DNA of 8,247 bases from an uncultured Porphyromonas sp. Its GTDB lineage: Bacteria; Bacteroidota; Bacteroidia; Bacteroidales; Porphyromonadaceae. Below, piece after piece: positions 1 to 8,145 of this stretch. The notes under the pieces were generated by a model, which saw only the letters and a program-made list of their open reading frames with translations, ran no database searches and was not told the DNA's origin. Location: positions 1 through 8,247 of the forward strand of contig URKO01000037.1 in assembly GCA_900548415.1 (NCBI GenBank). The letters run 5' to 3'. How positions within the stretch are numbered: the first letter of the stretch is position 1; every line of letters starts with the position of its first letter. A program made the translations under genes and the position numbers.

Positions 1-1132
1 GCTCCGTGGCTAAGGCGGTCGCCTGGTCGTGGTAGTGCAGCAGTGCTTCGAGCGTCGGGGTGGCGTCGTAGGGTACGACCGTCATGATTGGCTCGATGAG
101 ACGCGCTATCTCGGTGAAGCCGATCCGCCCATCGAGGAAGGCGCGCACAGCGACCTCGTTGGCAGCATTGAGCAAGCAAGGGATATTGCCGCCCTGTCGG
201 AACGCTTCGAAGGCTAGTCCCAAGCAGGGGAAGTGAGCTGCGTCTGGCTCCTCAAAGTGAAGCGATGTGCCGACAAACGGCTGGCGCGCTATGGGTAGCG
301 GCTCACGCACACCACCATGGAGCGCTAGGCTGATCGGAAGACGCATGTCGGGGACGGCTAGCTGCGCCTTGACCGAGCCATCGGCAAACTGCACCATCGA
401 GTGCACGACACTCTCAGGGTGTATCAAGATAGAGATCTGATCTGCTGCGACGGCAAAGAGGTGGCACGCCTCCATCATCTCAAAGCCTTTGTTCATCATC
501 GTCGCCGAGTCGATTGTCACCTTAGCACCCATCGACCAGCGTGGATGATGCAGTGCATCTGCTACGGTGACCTGGCTTAGCTGTTCGAGAGGCATCTGCC
601 AGAAGGGACCTCCACTGGCCGTGAGCCAGATACGCTCTAGAGGAGTCTCCTCCCCCATCAAGCATTGGTAGATGGCGGAGTGCTCCGAGTCCACGGGGAG
701 GATGCGTACGCCGTACTCCCGTGCAGAGCGCATGATGAGTTGCCCTGCCACTACGAGGGTCTCCTTATTGGCCAAAGCAATCTCATGCCTGCTCTCGATA
801 GCGAGGAGTGTGGGGCGCAGACCAGCGAAGCCGACGAGGGCGGAGAGCATGACGTCGTAGTCGCTATGCTGCGCCAGTTCGCAGAGCCCCTCGGCGCCAA
901 CGAGTACGGTGCAGGTTAGCCCTTTGAGGAGTGCGGCATGCTCTGTGGCGGCTTTTTCGTCAGCTACGACCACGACGGCCGGATGGTATTTCTCCGCCTG
1001 CTCTACGAGGAGGGGTACGTTGCGATGAGTGGTGAGGGCATAGACGGTGAGCAGCTCGGGGTGAAAGGAGATGACCTCCAGTGCCTGGGTGCCGATACTG
1101 CCTGTCGAGCCAAAGAGTGCGATGCGTCGCAT
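1..1132 (-). CDS. dxr: 1-deoxy-D-xylulose 5-phosphate reductoisomerase (partial, 3' end missing)
   Basis: Second enzyme of the MEP isoprenoid pathway: it converts DXP to 2-C-methyl-D-erythritol 4-phosphate using NADPH and a divalent metal, in the cytoplasm. The frame is open from ATG at 1132 to the left edge, giving 377 residues and no stop. Full-length family members are roughly 385-400 residues, so only a short C-terminal piece is missing. The NADPH-binding GSTGSIG is at residues 8-14 and LANKE at 120-124. The metal ligands are Asp148 and Glu150 (VDSEHSA) and Glu218. Substrate-site residues Ser173 (SGGPF), His196 (HPRWSMG), Ser209, Asn214 and Lys215 (DSATMMNKG) are all present, and NAANEVAV is at 322-329. 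These align with E. coli D150, E152, E231, S186, H209, S222, N227 and K228 once a shorter loop after Glu150 is allowed for. It starts 33 bases after rimM with no promoter visible, so it is probably the distal operon gene. The fosmidomycin target site looks intact. Confidence 0.97.
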   Translation of the reverse strand, partial: MRRIALFGSTGSIGTQALEVISFHPELLTVYALTTHRNVPLLVEQAEKYHPAVVVVADEKAATEHAALLKGLTCTVLVGAEGLCELAQHSDYDVMLSALVGFAGLRPTLLAIESRHEIALANKETLVVAGQLIMRSAREYGVRILPVDSEHSAIYQCLMGEETPLERIWLTASGGPFWQMPLEQLSQVTVADALHHPRWSMGAKVTIDSATMMNKGFEMMEACHLFAVAADQISILIHPESVVHSMVQFADGSVKAQLAVPDMRLPISLALHGGVREPLPIARQPFVGTSLHFEEPDAAHFPCLGLAFEAFRQGGNIPCLLNAANEVAVRAFLDGRIGFTEIARLIEPIMTVVPYDATPTLEALLHYHDQATALATE

Positions 1133-1165
1133 AGTGTGTAGTCTGCTTTGGGGAAAGGGTTGGGC

Positions 1166-1711
1166 TTACAAGTCTAGTAGCCCTTGGGGTATGTGTAGCT
1201 GGATGGTTTTGCTCTCGGGATCTATCGCCTCGACCAGCTCCTCGTGGATGGGGATCAAGTGCTGAGTGCCGTCGGAACTTTCGATGGTGAGGAGGATGTT
1301 TTCCGTTTGGTCATTGACCTCTAGGATCGTGCCGACAGGTTCCTCCTCGGGGGTGAACACTTGGTAGCCGATGAAGTGATCCCAGCTATAAGCGACCTCG
1401 CTCTCTGCCAAGAGCTCTGTGGGGATGAAGAGACGCCATCCAGTCATCTTCTCAGCGATAGAGCGATCAGCGACATGCGCCAAGGTGAGCAGGTAGCTGT
1501 CTCCCTTGCTGCGATAGCTCAGGAGCTGGTACGGCACGGGTAGCGCATTGATCTCGGCAAAGAGGTAAAAAGCTTCGCGACTAGGGTCGCTGCAGAGGGT
1601 CTCCAGCTCGATGGTCAGGTAAGCAGTTAGCTCACCACGCACGCCGTGTGGCTTGCCTAAGTGACCAACGGGCGTGAGCTCTGGTACGGTAAAAGCGGTC
1701 GTGCTACTCAT
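1166..1711 (-). CDS. rimM: 16S rRNA processing / 30S maturation factor RimM
   Basis: RimM helps assemble the head of the 30S subunit, binding ribosomal protein S19 and assisting 16S rRNA processing. The 181-residue product has the expected two-domain plan. The N-terminal beta-barrel carries the family signature VGHLGKPHGVRGEL (residues 15-28). The PRC-barrel-like C-terminal half starts near DHFIGYQVF (111-119) and ends in the typical IPIHEELVEAID...PQGLLDL (153-181). Length is normal (about 165-185), and the first 12 or so residues are a variable leader. The start ATG lies inside the last codons of murA (8-base overlap, ATGAGTAG), which suggests translation is coupled to murA. In many bacteria rimM sits beside rpsP and trmD; here it sits between murA and dxr, which I associate with Porphyromonas-type genomes (from memory, not checked). 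Confidence 0.95.
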   Translation of the reverse strand: MSSTTAFTVPELTPVGHLGKPHGVRGELTAYLTIELETLCSDPSREAFYLFAEINALPVPYQLLSYRSKGDSYLLTLAHVADRSIAEKMTGWRLFIPTELLAESEVAYSWDHFIGYQVFTPEEEPVGTILEVNDQTENILLTIESSDGTQHLIPIHEELVEAIDPESKTIQLHIPQGLLDL

Positions 1712-3014
1712 CGCGTCTCTCGATGTGAGCGCCTAGAGCGTTGAGTCGCTCGTGTAGATGCTGGTAGCCACGGTCTATCTGCTCCGCATTGTTGACCACA
1801 CTGGTGCCATCGGCACTCATAGCGGCTATCAAGAGCGCGATACCAGCGCGTATATCTGGCGAAGCCATCACGGCTGGACGCAGACGGGTCTGGTGGTCTT
1901 TGCCAACGACCACTGCTCGATGTGGGTCGCAAAGGATGATCTGGGCGCCCATATCGATGAGCTTATCCACAAAGAAGAGACGGCTCTCAAACATCTTCTG
2001 ATGAATGAGGACGGTCCCCTTAGCTTGTGTTGCTACGACAAGGAAGACGCTCAGCAGATCTGGCGTCAGTCCTGGCCACGGAGCATCGGCGATGGTGAGG
2101 ATAGAGCCATCCATAAAGGTCTCTATCTCGTAGCTCTCTCTGGCGGGTATGATGAGGTCATCGCCTCGCTCTATGATCTCGATGCCGAGCTTGCGAAACA
2201 TCTGCGGGATGAGTCCTAGGTCGGGCAGACCGACGTTCTTGAGCGTTAGCTCGCTCTGCGTCATAGCTGCGATGCCGATGAAGCTGCCCACCTCGATCAT
2301 ATCGGGTAGGATGCGATGCGTCGTGCCGTGTAGTCTCTCGACACCCTCGATGGTGAGCAGGTTAGAGCCGATACCTGAGATGCGGGCTCCCATAGAGACG
2401 AGCATACGGCAGAGCTGCTGTATGTACGGTTCGCAGGCAGCATTGTATATAGTGGTCTTGCCCTCTGCTAGGACAGCCGACATGATCACATTGGCGGTAC
2501 CTGTCACGGAGGCCTCCTCGAGGTGCATATAAGCTCCTCGTAGGTGTGGCACCTCTATGCGAAAGGCTCTATGCTCCTGATCATACTCGCACTCCGCCCC
2601 CAGGGTGGCAATGCCGATCAGGTGGGTGTCTAGTCGACGGCGTCCTATCTGATCACCTCCAGGCTTGGGGAAGACGGCGTGCCTACAACGACCGACGAGA
2701 GGCCCGACGAGTAGGACGGAGCCGCGCAAGATCTTGCTCTCATGGAGGAACTGTGGAGAGTCGATGAAGTCTAGATCTATCTCCTGAGCTTTGAAGCGAT
2801 AGCTGTCGTGACTGAGTCGTGTCACCTCGACACCGAGCAGCTCTACGAGCTTGATGAGGTTGTTGACATCGAGGATGTCTGGGACATTCTCTAGGATGAC
2901 CTCTTCGCTGGTTAGTAAGGTGGCGGCGATGACTTGGAGTGCTTCGTTTTTAGCTCCCTGTATGGTTACCTCGCCATGGAGTCTGTGACCTCCCTCGATG
3001 ATGTAAGATGCCAT
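1704..3014 (-). CDS. murA: UDP-N-acetylglucosamine 1-carboxyvinyltransferase (Asp-type MurA)
   Basis: First committed step of peptidoglycan synthesis: transfer of enolpyruvate from PEP to UDP-GlcNAc, in the cytoplasm. At 436 residues it is full length for the EPSP-synthase-like fold. Lys22 and Asn23 (GAKNEA) match the E. coli K22/N23 pair. Arg126 matches R120. Asp319 in PGLTPDL matches the catalytic base D305, and Arg389 (PDIRAG) matches R397. The catalytic loop reads FPKPGGDQIGRRRLDTH (115-131), so the residue equivalent to E. coli Cys115 is Asp121 (codon GAT at 2654-2652). Asp at this position is known from M. tuberculosis, Chlamydia and Borrelia MurA; it keeps activity but prevents the covalent attack by fosfomycin. 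The gene starts 42 bases after the DUF4290 gene, with no Bacteroidetes promoter in that gap, and overlaps rimM at its end. Confidence 0.98.
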   Translation of the reverse strand: MASYIIEGGHRLHGEVTIQGAKNEALQVIAATLLTSEEVILENVPDILDVNNLIKLVELLGVEVTRLSHDSYRFKAQEIDLDFIDSPQFLHESKILRGSVLLVGPLVGRCRHAVFPKPGGDQIGRRRLDTHLIGIATLGAECEYDQEHRAFRIEVPHLRGAYMHLEEASVTGTANVIMSAVLAEGKTTIYNAACEPYIQQLCRMLVSMGARISGIGSNLLTIEGVERLHGTTHRILPDMIEVGSFIGIAAMTQSELTLKNVGLPDLGLIPQMFRKLGIEIIERGDDLIIPARESYEIETFMDGSILTIADAPWPGLTPDLLSVFLVVATQAKGTVLIHQKMFESRLFFVDKLIDMGAQIILCDPHRAVVVGKDHQTRLRPAVMASPDIRAGIALLIAAMSADGTSVVNNAEQIDRGYQHLHERLNALGAHIERRDE

Positions 3015-3056
3015 AAGCTAGTATCGTAAGAGTAAGATAGTGAGTGTCTGTATCAG

Positions 3057-3770
3057 CTAACGTCTAGACCGATTGGGGCGGCCTCCACGGCGACCTCCTC
3101 CTCTGGAGTTATTGCCTCCCCGTGCTGGACGCCTGTACTGTCGTCTAGAGCGGTTGCCGCCCCGGCCCTGAGGCGTGCGTCGTGTAGCAGCGTCTAGCTG
3201 GTGCTCCTCTTCGGTCAGCACGAGCTTACCGCCAGAGAGTTCGTAAAGGTCCTTAAAGATGGTGTAGTCGTCGACGGCACGCTTATTCCACAAGATATAA
3301 GCCTGCTTCATGCGGTTGGCAATGGAGAGTGCCAAAGCCTCGCGCTCGTCACCCTCGGGCATCTCGCACGCTTTCTTGATCAGCTCCTGAATGAGGTGAC
3401 CATAGTGGCGGTAGATGATATCGTCCTCGGGATAGGACAAGGGTTCGGGCGCACCACGAAGTGCCTCCTCGTGAATGGGCTCTACGGGGTAGTCAATGTC
3501 TAGCGCGAAGTGCGACATGACGGCGAGGTGATCCCAGAGGACTTTGTGATCCTCCGACTTCTTAGCCTGCTCGGGCTGTATGATCGCCATCGCCTTGACA
3601 ATAGCGTGCGCGCACCGAGTCCGCTCATCGCGATCCTCAATGGTCAAGCAGTGGTCTACCATGTGCTGGATATGGTGTCCATACTCAGGGAGAGGGATGA
3701 CCTCGTGGTAGCTTTTCTGGGGGGTTGTTTGTATCGTATCTGTCATTGTTGTAATCTGTCGTAAGTTCAT
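3057..3770 (-). CDS. DUF4290-like protein with Arg/Gly-rich C-terminal tail
   Basis: Function is unknown. I recognise the 237-residue product as resembling the Bacteroidetes-specific DUF4290 family, from its start (YHEVIPLPEYGHHIQHMVDH, residues 21-40), its His- and acid-rich helical body, and its place between pgi and murA. Residues about 20-195 look soluble and mostly helical, with no signal peptide or membrane segment. Recurrent motifs include IEDRDERTRCAHAIVKAM (44-61), HLAVMSHFALDIDYPVEP (81-98) and EREALALSIANRMKQAY (142-158). From about residue 197 the chain becomes a low-complexity tail rich in Arg and Gly with several RGG or GRGG units. This suggests RNA or ribosome contact, which is inference only. 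The start at 3770 overlaps the pgi stop in an ATGA junction. A second in-frame ATG at 3746 (residue 9, MTDTIQ) is a plausible alternative because residues 1-8 look unconserved. Confidence 0.85.
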   Translation of the reverse strand: MNLRQITTMTDTIQTTPQKSYHEVIPLPEYGHHIQHMVDHCLTIEDRDERTRCAHAIVKAMAIIQPEQAKKSEDHKVLWDHLAVMSHFALDIDYPVEPIHEEALRGAPEPLSYPEDDIIYRHYGHLIQELIKKACEMPEGDEREALALSIANRMKQAYILWNKRAVDDYTIFKDLYELSGGKLVLTEEEHQLDAATRRTPQGRGGNRSRRQYRRPARGGNNSRGGGRRGGRPNRSRR

Positions 3771-5134
3771 TTGTTGAGCCGCTGGCGCATCGCTTTCGTC
3801 TCGCTCTCGAAGCCTGGCTTAGCGAGGAGGGCAAACATATTGCGCTTGTAGTCCTCCACACCTGGCTGGTCAAAGGGGTTGATCCCCATCATATAGCCAC
3901 TGACGGCGACCGCATACTCCATCGTATAGATGAAGGCGCCAATCGTCCTAGCATCAATCTGAGGTAACTGCAACTGCAAGACTGGCACACCGCCATCTTC
4001 GTGCGCTAAGAGCGTGCCTAGATGCGCCTGCTCATTGACATGGTGCACCGTCTCGCCTGCTAGGTAGTTGAGCCCGTCTAGGTTTTGCTCATCTGTCGGG
4101 ATGGTGATGGTGTCTCGCGGCGTGTCGACGACGATCATCGTCTCGAGGATGTTGTGGGGTCCTTGCTGTATCCACTGCCCCATGGAGTGCAGGTCGGTCG
4201 TGTAGGTCAGAGAGAGCGGGAGTAGTCCCTTGCCCTCCTTGCCTTCGCTCTCGCCAAAGAGCTGCATCCACCACTGCCCCATGGCACTCAGCCGAGGCTC
4301 GAAGGCGACCAGCACTTCGCTCACAGCGCGCTCCCGATAGGCGGCTTGCCTGGTCACGGCATACTGCACGGCTGGGGTCTCTAGCGGATGCTCCGTACTA
4401 CTATACATGAGAGCCGTGTCGCTGGCACCTTGGAGCAAAGCCTCAATGTCAAAGCCTGCCAGAGCAATCGGCAACAGTCCCACAGGAGTCAGCACGGAGA
4501 AGCGACCACCCACGTTGTCTGGGATGACGAAAGTATCGTATCCCTGCTCGTCTGCTAGGCGACGCAGAGCACCTCGCTTCTTGTCGGTAATGGCTACGAT
4601 ACGTTGCTTAGCCACCTCCTGACCATCACGAGCCACTAAGTATTGGCTCAGCATGCGGAAGGCAATGGCCGGCTCGGTCGTCGTGCCACTCTTAGAGATA
4701 TTGACAATGCCAAAAGGCTTGTCCACGACCAGATCCATCAAATCGTGCAGATAGTCACTGCTGATATTGTTTCCAGCGAAGAGTACTTGCGGATGCCCCA
4801 GCTCCGGCTGACGATGTGCGGAGAAGTGGTCCCCGAGTGCCTCCATGACCGCTTTGCCACCTAGGTAGCTGCCCCCGATGCCTATACATATTATATATAG
4901 GCACTCATGGCGAAGCCTGTCGGCTACCGTCTGTACTCGCTTGCAAAGGTCACGCTCGAGCATATCCTCGGGGAGCGTGAGCCAGCCTAAGAAGTCGTTA
5001 CCAGCGCCTGAGCCTGTATGTAGCGTCTCAATCGCTGCGAGCGCATCTTGCTCTGCCTGGCGGATGGTCTCTGCCGATAGATGAGCATGCGCATGTGTTG
5101 TGTCGATCTGTATGAGCGATGCGGCTGTCTTCAT
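3767..5134 (-). CDS. pgi: Glucose-6-phosphate isomerase (short, ~450-residue type)
   Basis: Interconverts glucose-6-phosphate and fructose-6-phosphate in the cytoplasm, linking glycolysis/gluconeogenesis to amino-sugar supply for peptidoglycan and LPS. The 455-residue product matches the compact form seen in Bacillus-type enzymes, not the ~550-residue E. coli form. The sugar-phosphate (SIS) motifs IGIGGSYLGGKAV (84-96) and NISKSGTTTEPAIAFR (145-160) are present. PGI signature 1 appears as DNVGGRFSVLTPVGLLPIAL (206-225) and signature 2 around GVEDYKRNMFAL (425-436). The likely catalytic residues are Glu295 (FGESEGKEGKG), His316 (DLHSMGQ) and Lys430, and QQGPHNILETM (323-333) is also intact. 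The gene starts 60 bases after gpsA. Its TGA stop overlaps the ATG of the DUF4290 gene by 4 bases, a layout typical of coupled translation. Confidence 0.98.
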   Translation of the reverse strand: MKTAASLIQIDTTHAHAHLSAETIRQAEQDALAAIETLHTGSGAGNDFLGWLTLPEDMLERDLCKRVQTVADRLRHECLYIICIGIGGSYLGGKAVMEALGDHFSAHRQPELGHPQVLFAGNNISSDYLHDLMDLVVDKPFGIVNISKSGTTTEPAIAFRMLSQYLVARDGQEVAKQRIVAITDKKRGALRRLADEQGYDTFVIPDNVGGRFSVLTPVGLLPIALAGFDIEALLQGASDTALMYSSTEHPLETPAVQYAVTRQAAYRERAVSEVLVAFEPRLSAMGQWWMQLFGESEGKEGKGLLPLSLTYTTDLHSMGQWIQQGPHNILETMIVVDTPRDTITIPTDEQNLDGLNYLAGETVHHVNEQAHLGTLLAHEDGGVPVLQLQLPQIDARTIGAFIYTMEYAVAVSGYMMGINPFDQPGVEDYKRNMFALLAKPGFESETKAMRQRLNK

Positions 5135-5194
5135 GGTTGTATCGTGTGTTAGGTTAGAAGGTTTCGTCCGTCAGCAGGGCCTTTGAGCGAGTGT

Positions 5195-6202
5195 TTAGCG
5201 GAACTTGAGCGAGAGCCGCTCAATGGTCTCCTTGGTCGACTGCTTATTATAGAGTATTTCGTAGACAGCGTCCATGATCGGCATATTGACTCGGTAGCGT
5301 GTCGTGTTGAGTTCGCGCACACACTTAGCACCGTAGTAGCCCTCCGCCACCATCTCCATCTCGACCTGTGCCGCCTTGACGCTGTACCCCTTGCCGATCA
5401 TCGTGCCGAAGGTTCGGTTGCGACTATAGTTAGAGTAAGCGGTCACGAGCAAGTCTCCTAGATAAACTGAGTTGGTGATGACACGGCTGTTGAGCAAGTG
5501 TACCGTATTGACAAAGCTATTCATCTCTGCGATAGCGTTGCTGATGAGGACGCTCTGGAAGTTGTCTCCATAGTTGAGTCCGTTGCAGATACCCGCAGCG
5601 ATGGCATAGATATTCTTTAGCACCGAGGCAAACTCGATGCCGACCACATCGTCCGACGTGGTGCAGGTAATGTAGTCGCACGAGAGCGTGTCAGCCATCA
5701 GATGCGCCAGCTCATCGCTGTAAGATCCTGTGGTCAAGTAGCTACGACGCTCCTGTGCCACCTCCTCAGCGTGACAAGGACCACTCACCACGCCGATCTG
5801 CTCCTTCGGCAGGGAGAACTCCTTAATAAGGAACTCCGAGACCAAAAGGTTTTCGTCAGGCACGATCCCCTTGACCGCATTGATGACCTGCTTGCCCCGC
5901 ATGCTACTACGCTTCACCTTCTTGAGGTAGTGCTTGATGTAAGGCGAAGGGGTCACCAAGATGATGGTGTCACTATTGCGAAAAAATGAGTTGATCGAAC
6001 CCTCTGTGTAGAAGGTTATCCTCTCAGGATCAAAAGCAGCACTAGAGAGGTAGTCGGGGTTATGCCCCGTAGCCTTAAAGTGCTGCACCTGATCATCTCG
6101 ACGCACATACCAATTTATCTCAGGCGTAGACTCTAGAGAGATCTTAGCCAGTGCAGTAGCCCAGCTACCACTACCTAGTATGCCTATGCGACCAATATCC
6201 AT
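5195..6202 (-). CDS. gpsA: NAD(P)-dependent glycerol-3-phosphate dehydrogenase
   Basis: Reduces dihydroxyacetone phosphate to sn-glycerol-3-phosphate, the backbone precursor of phospholipids; cytoplasmic. The 335-residue product has the usual length for GpsA. A Rossmann nucleotide-binding motif is at the N-terminus (GILGSGSWATALAK, 7-20). Family hallmarks follow: NAVKGIV (108-114, Lys111), VLKNIYAIAAGICNGLNYGDN (194-214, Lys196 as the likely catalytic lysine) and GDLLVTAYSNYSRNRTFG (249-266, with Asp249 and the Arg/Asn of SRNR). The motif that reads GPSFA or GPTFA in many bacteria is GPCHAEE here (141-147), a variant I associate with Bacteroidetes. The gene begins 59 bases after lysS. That gap holds only a weak 5-bp hairpin (GTATA/TATAC, around 6215-6229) with no U-tract and no promoter box. 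Confidence 0.97.
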   Translation of the reverse strand: MDIGRIGILGSGSWATALAKISLESTPEINWYVRRDDQVQHFKATGHNPDYLSSAAFDPERITFYTEGSINSFFRNSDTIILVTPSPYIKHYLKKVKRSSMRGKQVINAVKGIVPDENLLVSEFLIKEFSLPKEQIGVVSGPCHAEEVAQERRSYLTTGSYSDELAHLMADTLSCDYITCTTSDDVVGIEFASVLKNIYAIAAGICNGLNYGDNFQSVLISNAIAEMNSFVNTVHLLNSRVITNSVYLGDLLVTAYSNYSRNRTFGTMIGKGYSVKAAQVEMEMVAEGYYGAKCVRELNTTRYRVNMPIMDAVYEILYNKQSTKETIERLSLKFR

Positions 6203-6261
6203 ATTGACTGTGTCGTATACACGCTATACCCTCTAGCGAGAGAGCCATGCGTGAACTTTGA

Positions 6262-8001
6262 TTATTTCGTAGACTCCTCGCCCACCCACTTGGATATTTC
6301 CTCCAGTGCGGGGATCTGCAAGCCTAGCTTATACTTCTTATTGATATCCATCATCTGCTGCATCACCTTGCCCGGAGCTTTGCCCGCCAGGTCTGCGACA
6401 GTGAGGTAGCCCGCCTTCTGCAGGAGTGGCACCCATGTCTTGTCAATGCCAACGGCTACATAAGCCTCCTCCTTGTCACGCTTAGGCTGTATCTCAGGAC
6501 GCATCTGCGGGAAGAGCAGCACCTCCTGAATACTCTCCTGCCCCGTCAGGAGCATCACGAGGCGATCCATACCGATACCCATACCAGATGTGGGGGGCAT
6601 GCCAAACTCTAGAGCGCGTAGGAAGTCGTGATCGATATACATCGCCTCATCGTCGCCACGCTCGCTCAGACGTAGCTGATCCTCAAAGCGGTGACGCTGA
6701 TCTATCGGATCATTGAGTTCTGAGTAGGCATTGGCCAGCTCCTTACCATTGACAAATAGCTCGAAGCGCTCCGTCAGATCGCTCCTATCGCGGTGCTCCT
6801 TAGTGAGCGGAGACATCGCCTTAGGATAGTCTATGATGAAGGTCGGCTGCACCAAGTGTGGCTCAGCAACGGCACCAAAGAGTTCGTCGATTAGCTTACC
6901 GACACCCATCGTGTCGTCGATCTCTACGCCCTTATCTTGGCACACCTTGCGTAGCTCAGCCTCGTCCATGCCATCAATGTTGACCCCGCCATACTCTTGG
7001 ATAGCGTCGATCATCGTGAGGCGACGATAGGGAGGTTTAAACTCTATCGTATGCTCCCCTACCTGAATGGCCGTAGAGCCTAGCACCTCCTGACAGATAT
7101 GCTCGATCATCTGCTCCGTCATCTGCATCATCCAGCGGTAGTCCTTGTAGGCGACGTAGATCTCCATACAGGTAAACTCAGGATTATGCGTTCGGTCCAT
7201 ACCCTCATTGCGGAAGTTACGGCTAAACTCGTAGACACCCTCGAAGCCACCCACGATCAACCTCTTGAGGTAAAGCTCATTGGCGATGCGTAGGTAGAGC
7301 GGTATGTCAAGCGCATTGTGGTGCGTCACGAAGGGACGGGCCGCAGCACCACCAGGGATAGACTGCAGGACAGGTGTATCCACCTCTAGGTAGCCACGCG
7401 AATTGAAGAAGTTGCGCATCGACTGGAAGATCTTCGTACGCTTGATGAAGATGCCCTTCACCTCATCGTTGACGATCAAATCTACGTAGCGACGACGGTA
7501 GCGTAACTCAGGATCGGTAAAACCATCGAAGACCTGATCATCCTTAGCCTTGACGATAGGGAGTGGACGCAGTGCCTTGCTCAGCAAGGTCAGTTCCTCA
7601 GCATGCACCGAGATCTCGCCCGTCTGGGTACGGAAGACAAAGCCCTTGACACCGACGATGTCGCCAATATCGAGAAGCTTCTTAAAGAGCTTGTTGTATA
7701 GGTCCTTATCCTCTCCTGGGCAGAGGTCATCACGCGTCACATAGACCTGTATGCGCCCCGAGGCATCTTGTAGCTCCATAAAGGAAGCCTTGCCCATGAT
7801 ACGTCGGCTCATGACACGGCCAGCGATGCTCACCTCCATGCGAGGTGCCTCATCTTGATATTGGTCTTGTATCTCCTGCGCATGAGCCGTCACGACATAC
7901 TCGGCTGCTGGATAAGGGTTGATGCCCATCTGACGTATCTCGTCTAGGCTGTTGCGACGTGCTATCTCCTGGTCACTAAGTTCTAGTAAGTGTAAGTCCA
8001 T
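6262..8001 (-). CDS. lysS: Lysyl-tRNA synthetase, class II, with C-terminal extension
   Basis: Charges tRNA-Lys with lysine. From ATG at 8001 the product is 579 residues. An N-terminal OB-fold anticodon-binding domain spans about 55-150 ([23 protein letters not shown]). The class II catalytic core follows: motif 1 near [11 protein letters not shown] (203-213), motif 2 [19 protein letters not shown] (263-281) and motif 3 [13 protein letters not shown] (473-485). E. coli LysRS ends soon after motif 3 (about 505 residues); this one continues about 75 residues past FPQMRP with a helical tail. The frame stays open upstream to a TTG at 8148, but that TTG lies inside the predicted -7 promoter box and cannot be on the transcript. 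Another in-frame ATG at 8070 would add 23 hydrophobic residues and sits in a hairpin arm. [12 protein letters not shown] gives the family-like start, so 8001 is preferred. First gene of the apparent operon. Confidence 0.97.
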   Translation of the reverse strand: MDLHLLELSDQEIARRNSLDEIRQMGINPYPAAEYVVTAHAQEIQDQYQDEAPRMEVSIAGRVMSRRIMGKASFMELQDASGRIQVYVTRDDLCPGEDKDLYNKLFKKLLDIGDIVGVKGFVFRTQTGEISVHAEELTLLSKALRPLPIVKAKDDQVFDGFTDPELRYRRRYVDLIVNDEVKGIFIKRTKIFQSMRNFFNSRGYLEVDTPVLQSIPGGAAARPFVTHHNALDIPLYLRIANELYLKRLIVGGFEGVYEFSRNFRNEGMDRTHNPEFTCMEIYVAYKDYRWMMQMTEQMIEHICQEVLGSTAIQVGEHTIEFKPPYRRLTMIDAIQEYGGVNIDGMDEAELRKVCQDKGVEIDDTMGVGKLIDELFGAVAEPHLVQPTFIIDYPKAMSPLTKEHRDRSDLTERFELFVNGKELANAYSELNDPIDQRHRFEDQLRLSERGDDEAMYIDHDFLRALEFGMPPTSGMGIGMDRLVMLLTGQESIQEVLLFPQMRPEIQPKRDKEEAYVAVGIDKTWVPLLQKAGYLTVADLAGKAPGKVMQQMMDINKKYKLGLQIPALEEISKWVGEESTK

Positions 8002-8140
8002 AACTATAGTTAAGTATAAAAACGCTCCCACCCGCTGAGTATACAGCAATAATAGGTGGTAAACACCCATCCCGTCCCCCTCAGATCGGCTGGGGAGGAA
8101 AGACAGGCTCAAGCTAGCTGAGGCGTATCTGCAATACACC
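8002..8140 (-). promoter_or_regulatory. Predicted 5' leader of lysS mRNA with hairpin potential
   Basis: This stretch lies between the predicted start of transcription and the lysS ATG. It can form a 7-bp hairpin at 8070-8052 (AUGGGUG, loop UUUAC, CACCUAU, one G-U pair). A GC-rich bulged stem is possible at about 8095-8078 (CCC-CAG, loop CCGAU, CUG-A-GGG), and a short CUCA/UGAG stem at about 8125-8111. The last 30 bases before the ATG are AU-rich with no Shine-Dalgarno, as is usual in Bacteroidetes. I do not see T-box features or a known lysine riboswitch. The base pairing is directly visible; any regulatory role is inference. Confidence 0.35.
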
Positions 8141-8145
8141 CTCTG

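Noticed and set aside
1758..2532. Two long plus-strand open frames (153 and 127 codons) opposite murA
   Set aside because: They lie fully antisense to a well-supported murA, have no recognisable motifs, and are what GC-leaning codon bias produces on the opposite strand.
3832..3839. Internal -7-like box (TATGTTTG on the minus strand) within pgi, upstream of the DUF4290 gene
   Set aside because: There is no TTTG partner at the right distance; the nearest is about 31 bases away. Similar isolated matches occur by chance inside genes, for example at 7477-7484 within lysS.
6203..6261. Possible terminator between lysS and gpsA
   Set aside because: Only weak 4-5 bp stems with no following U-tract; more consistent with an intra-operon spacer.
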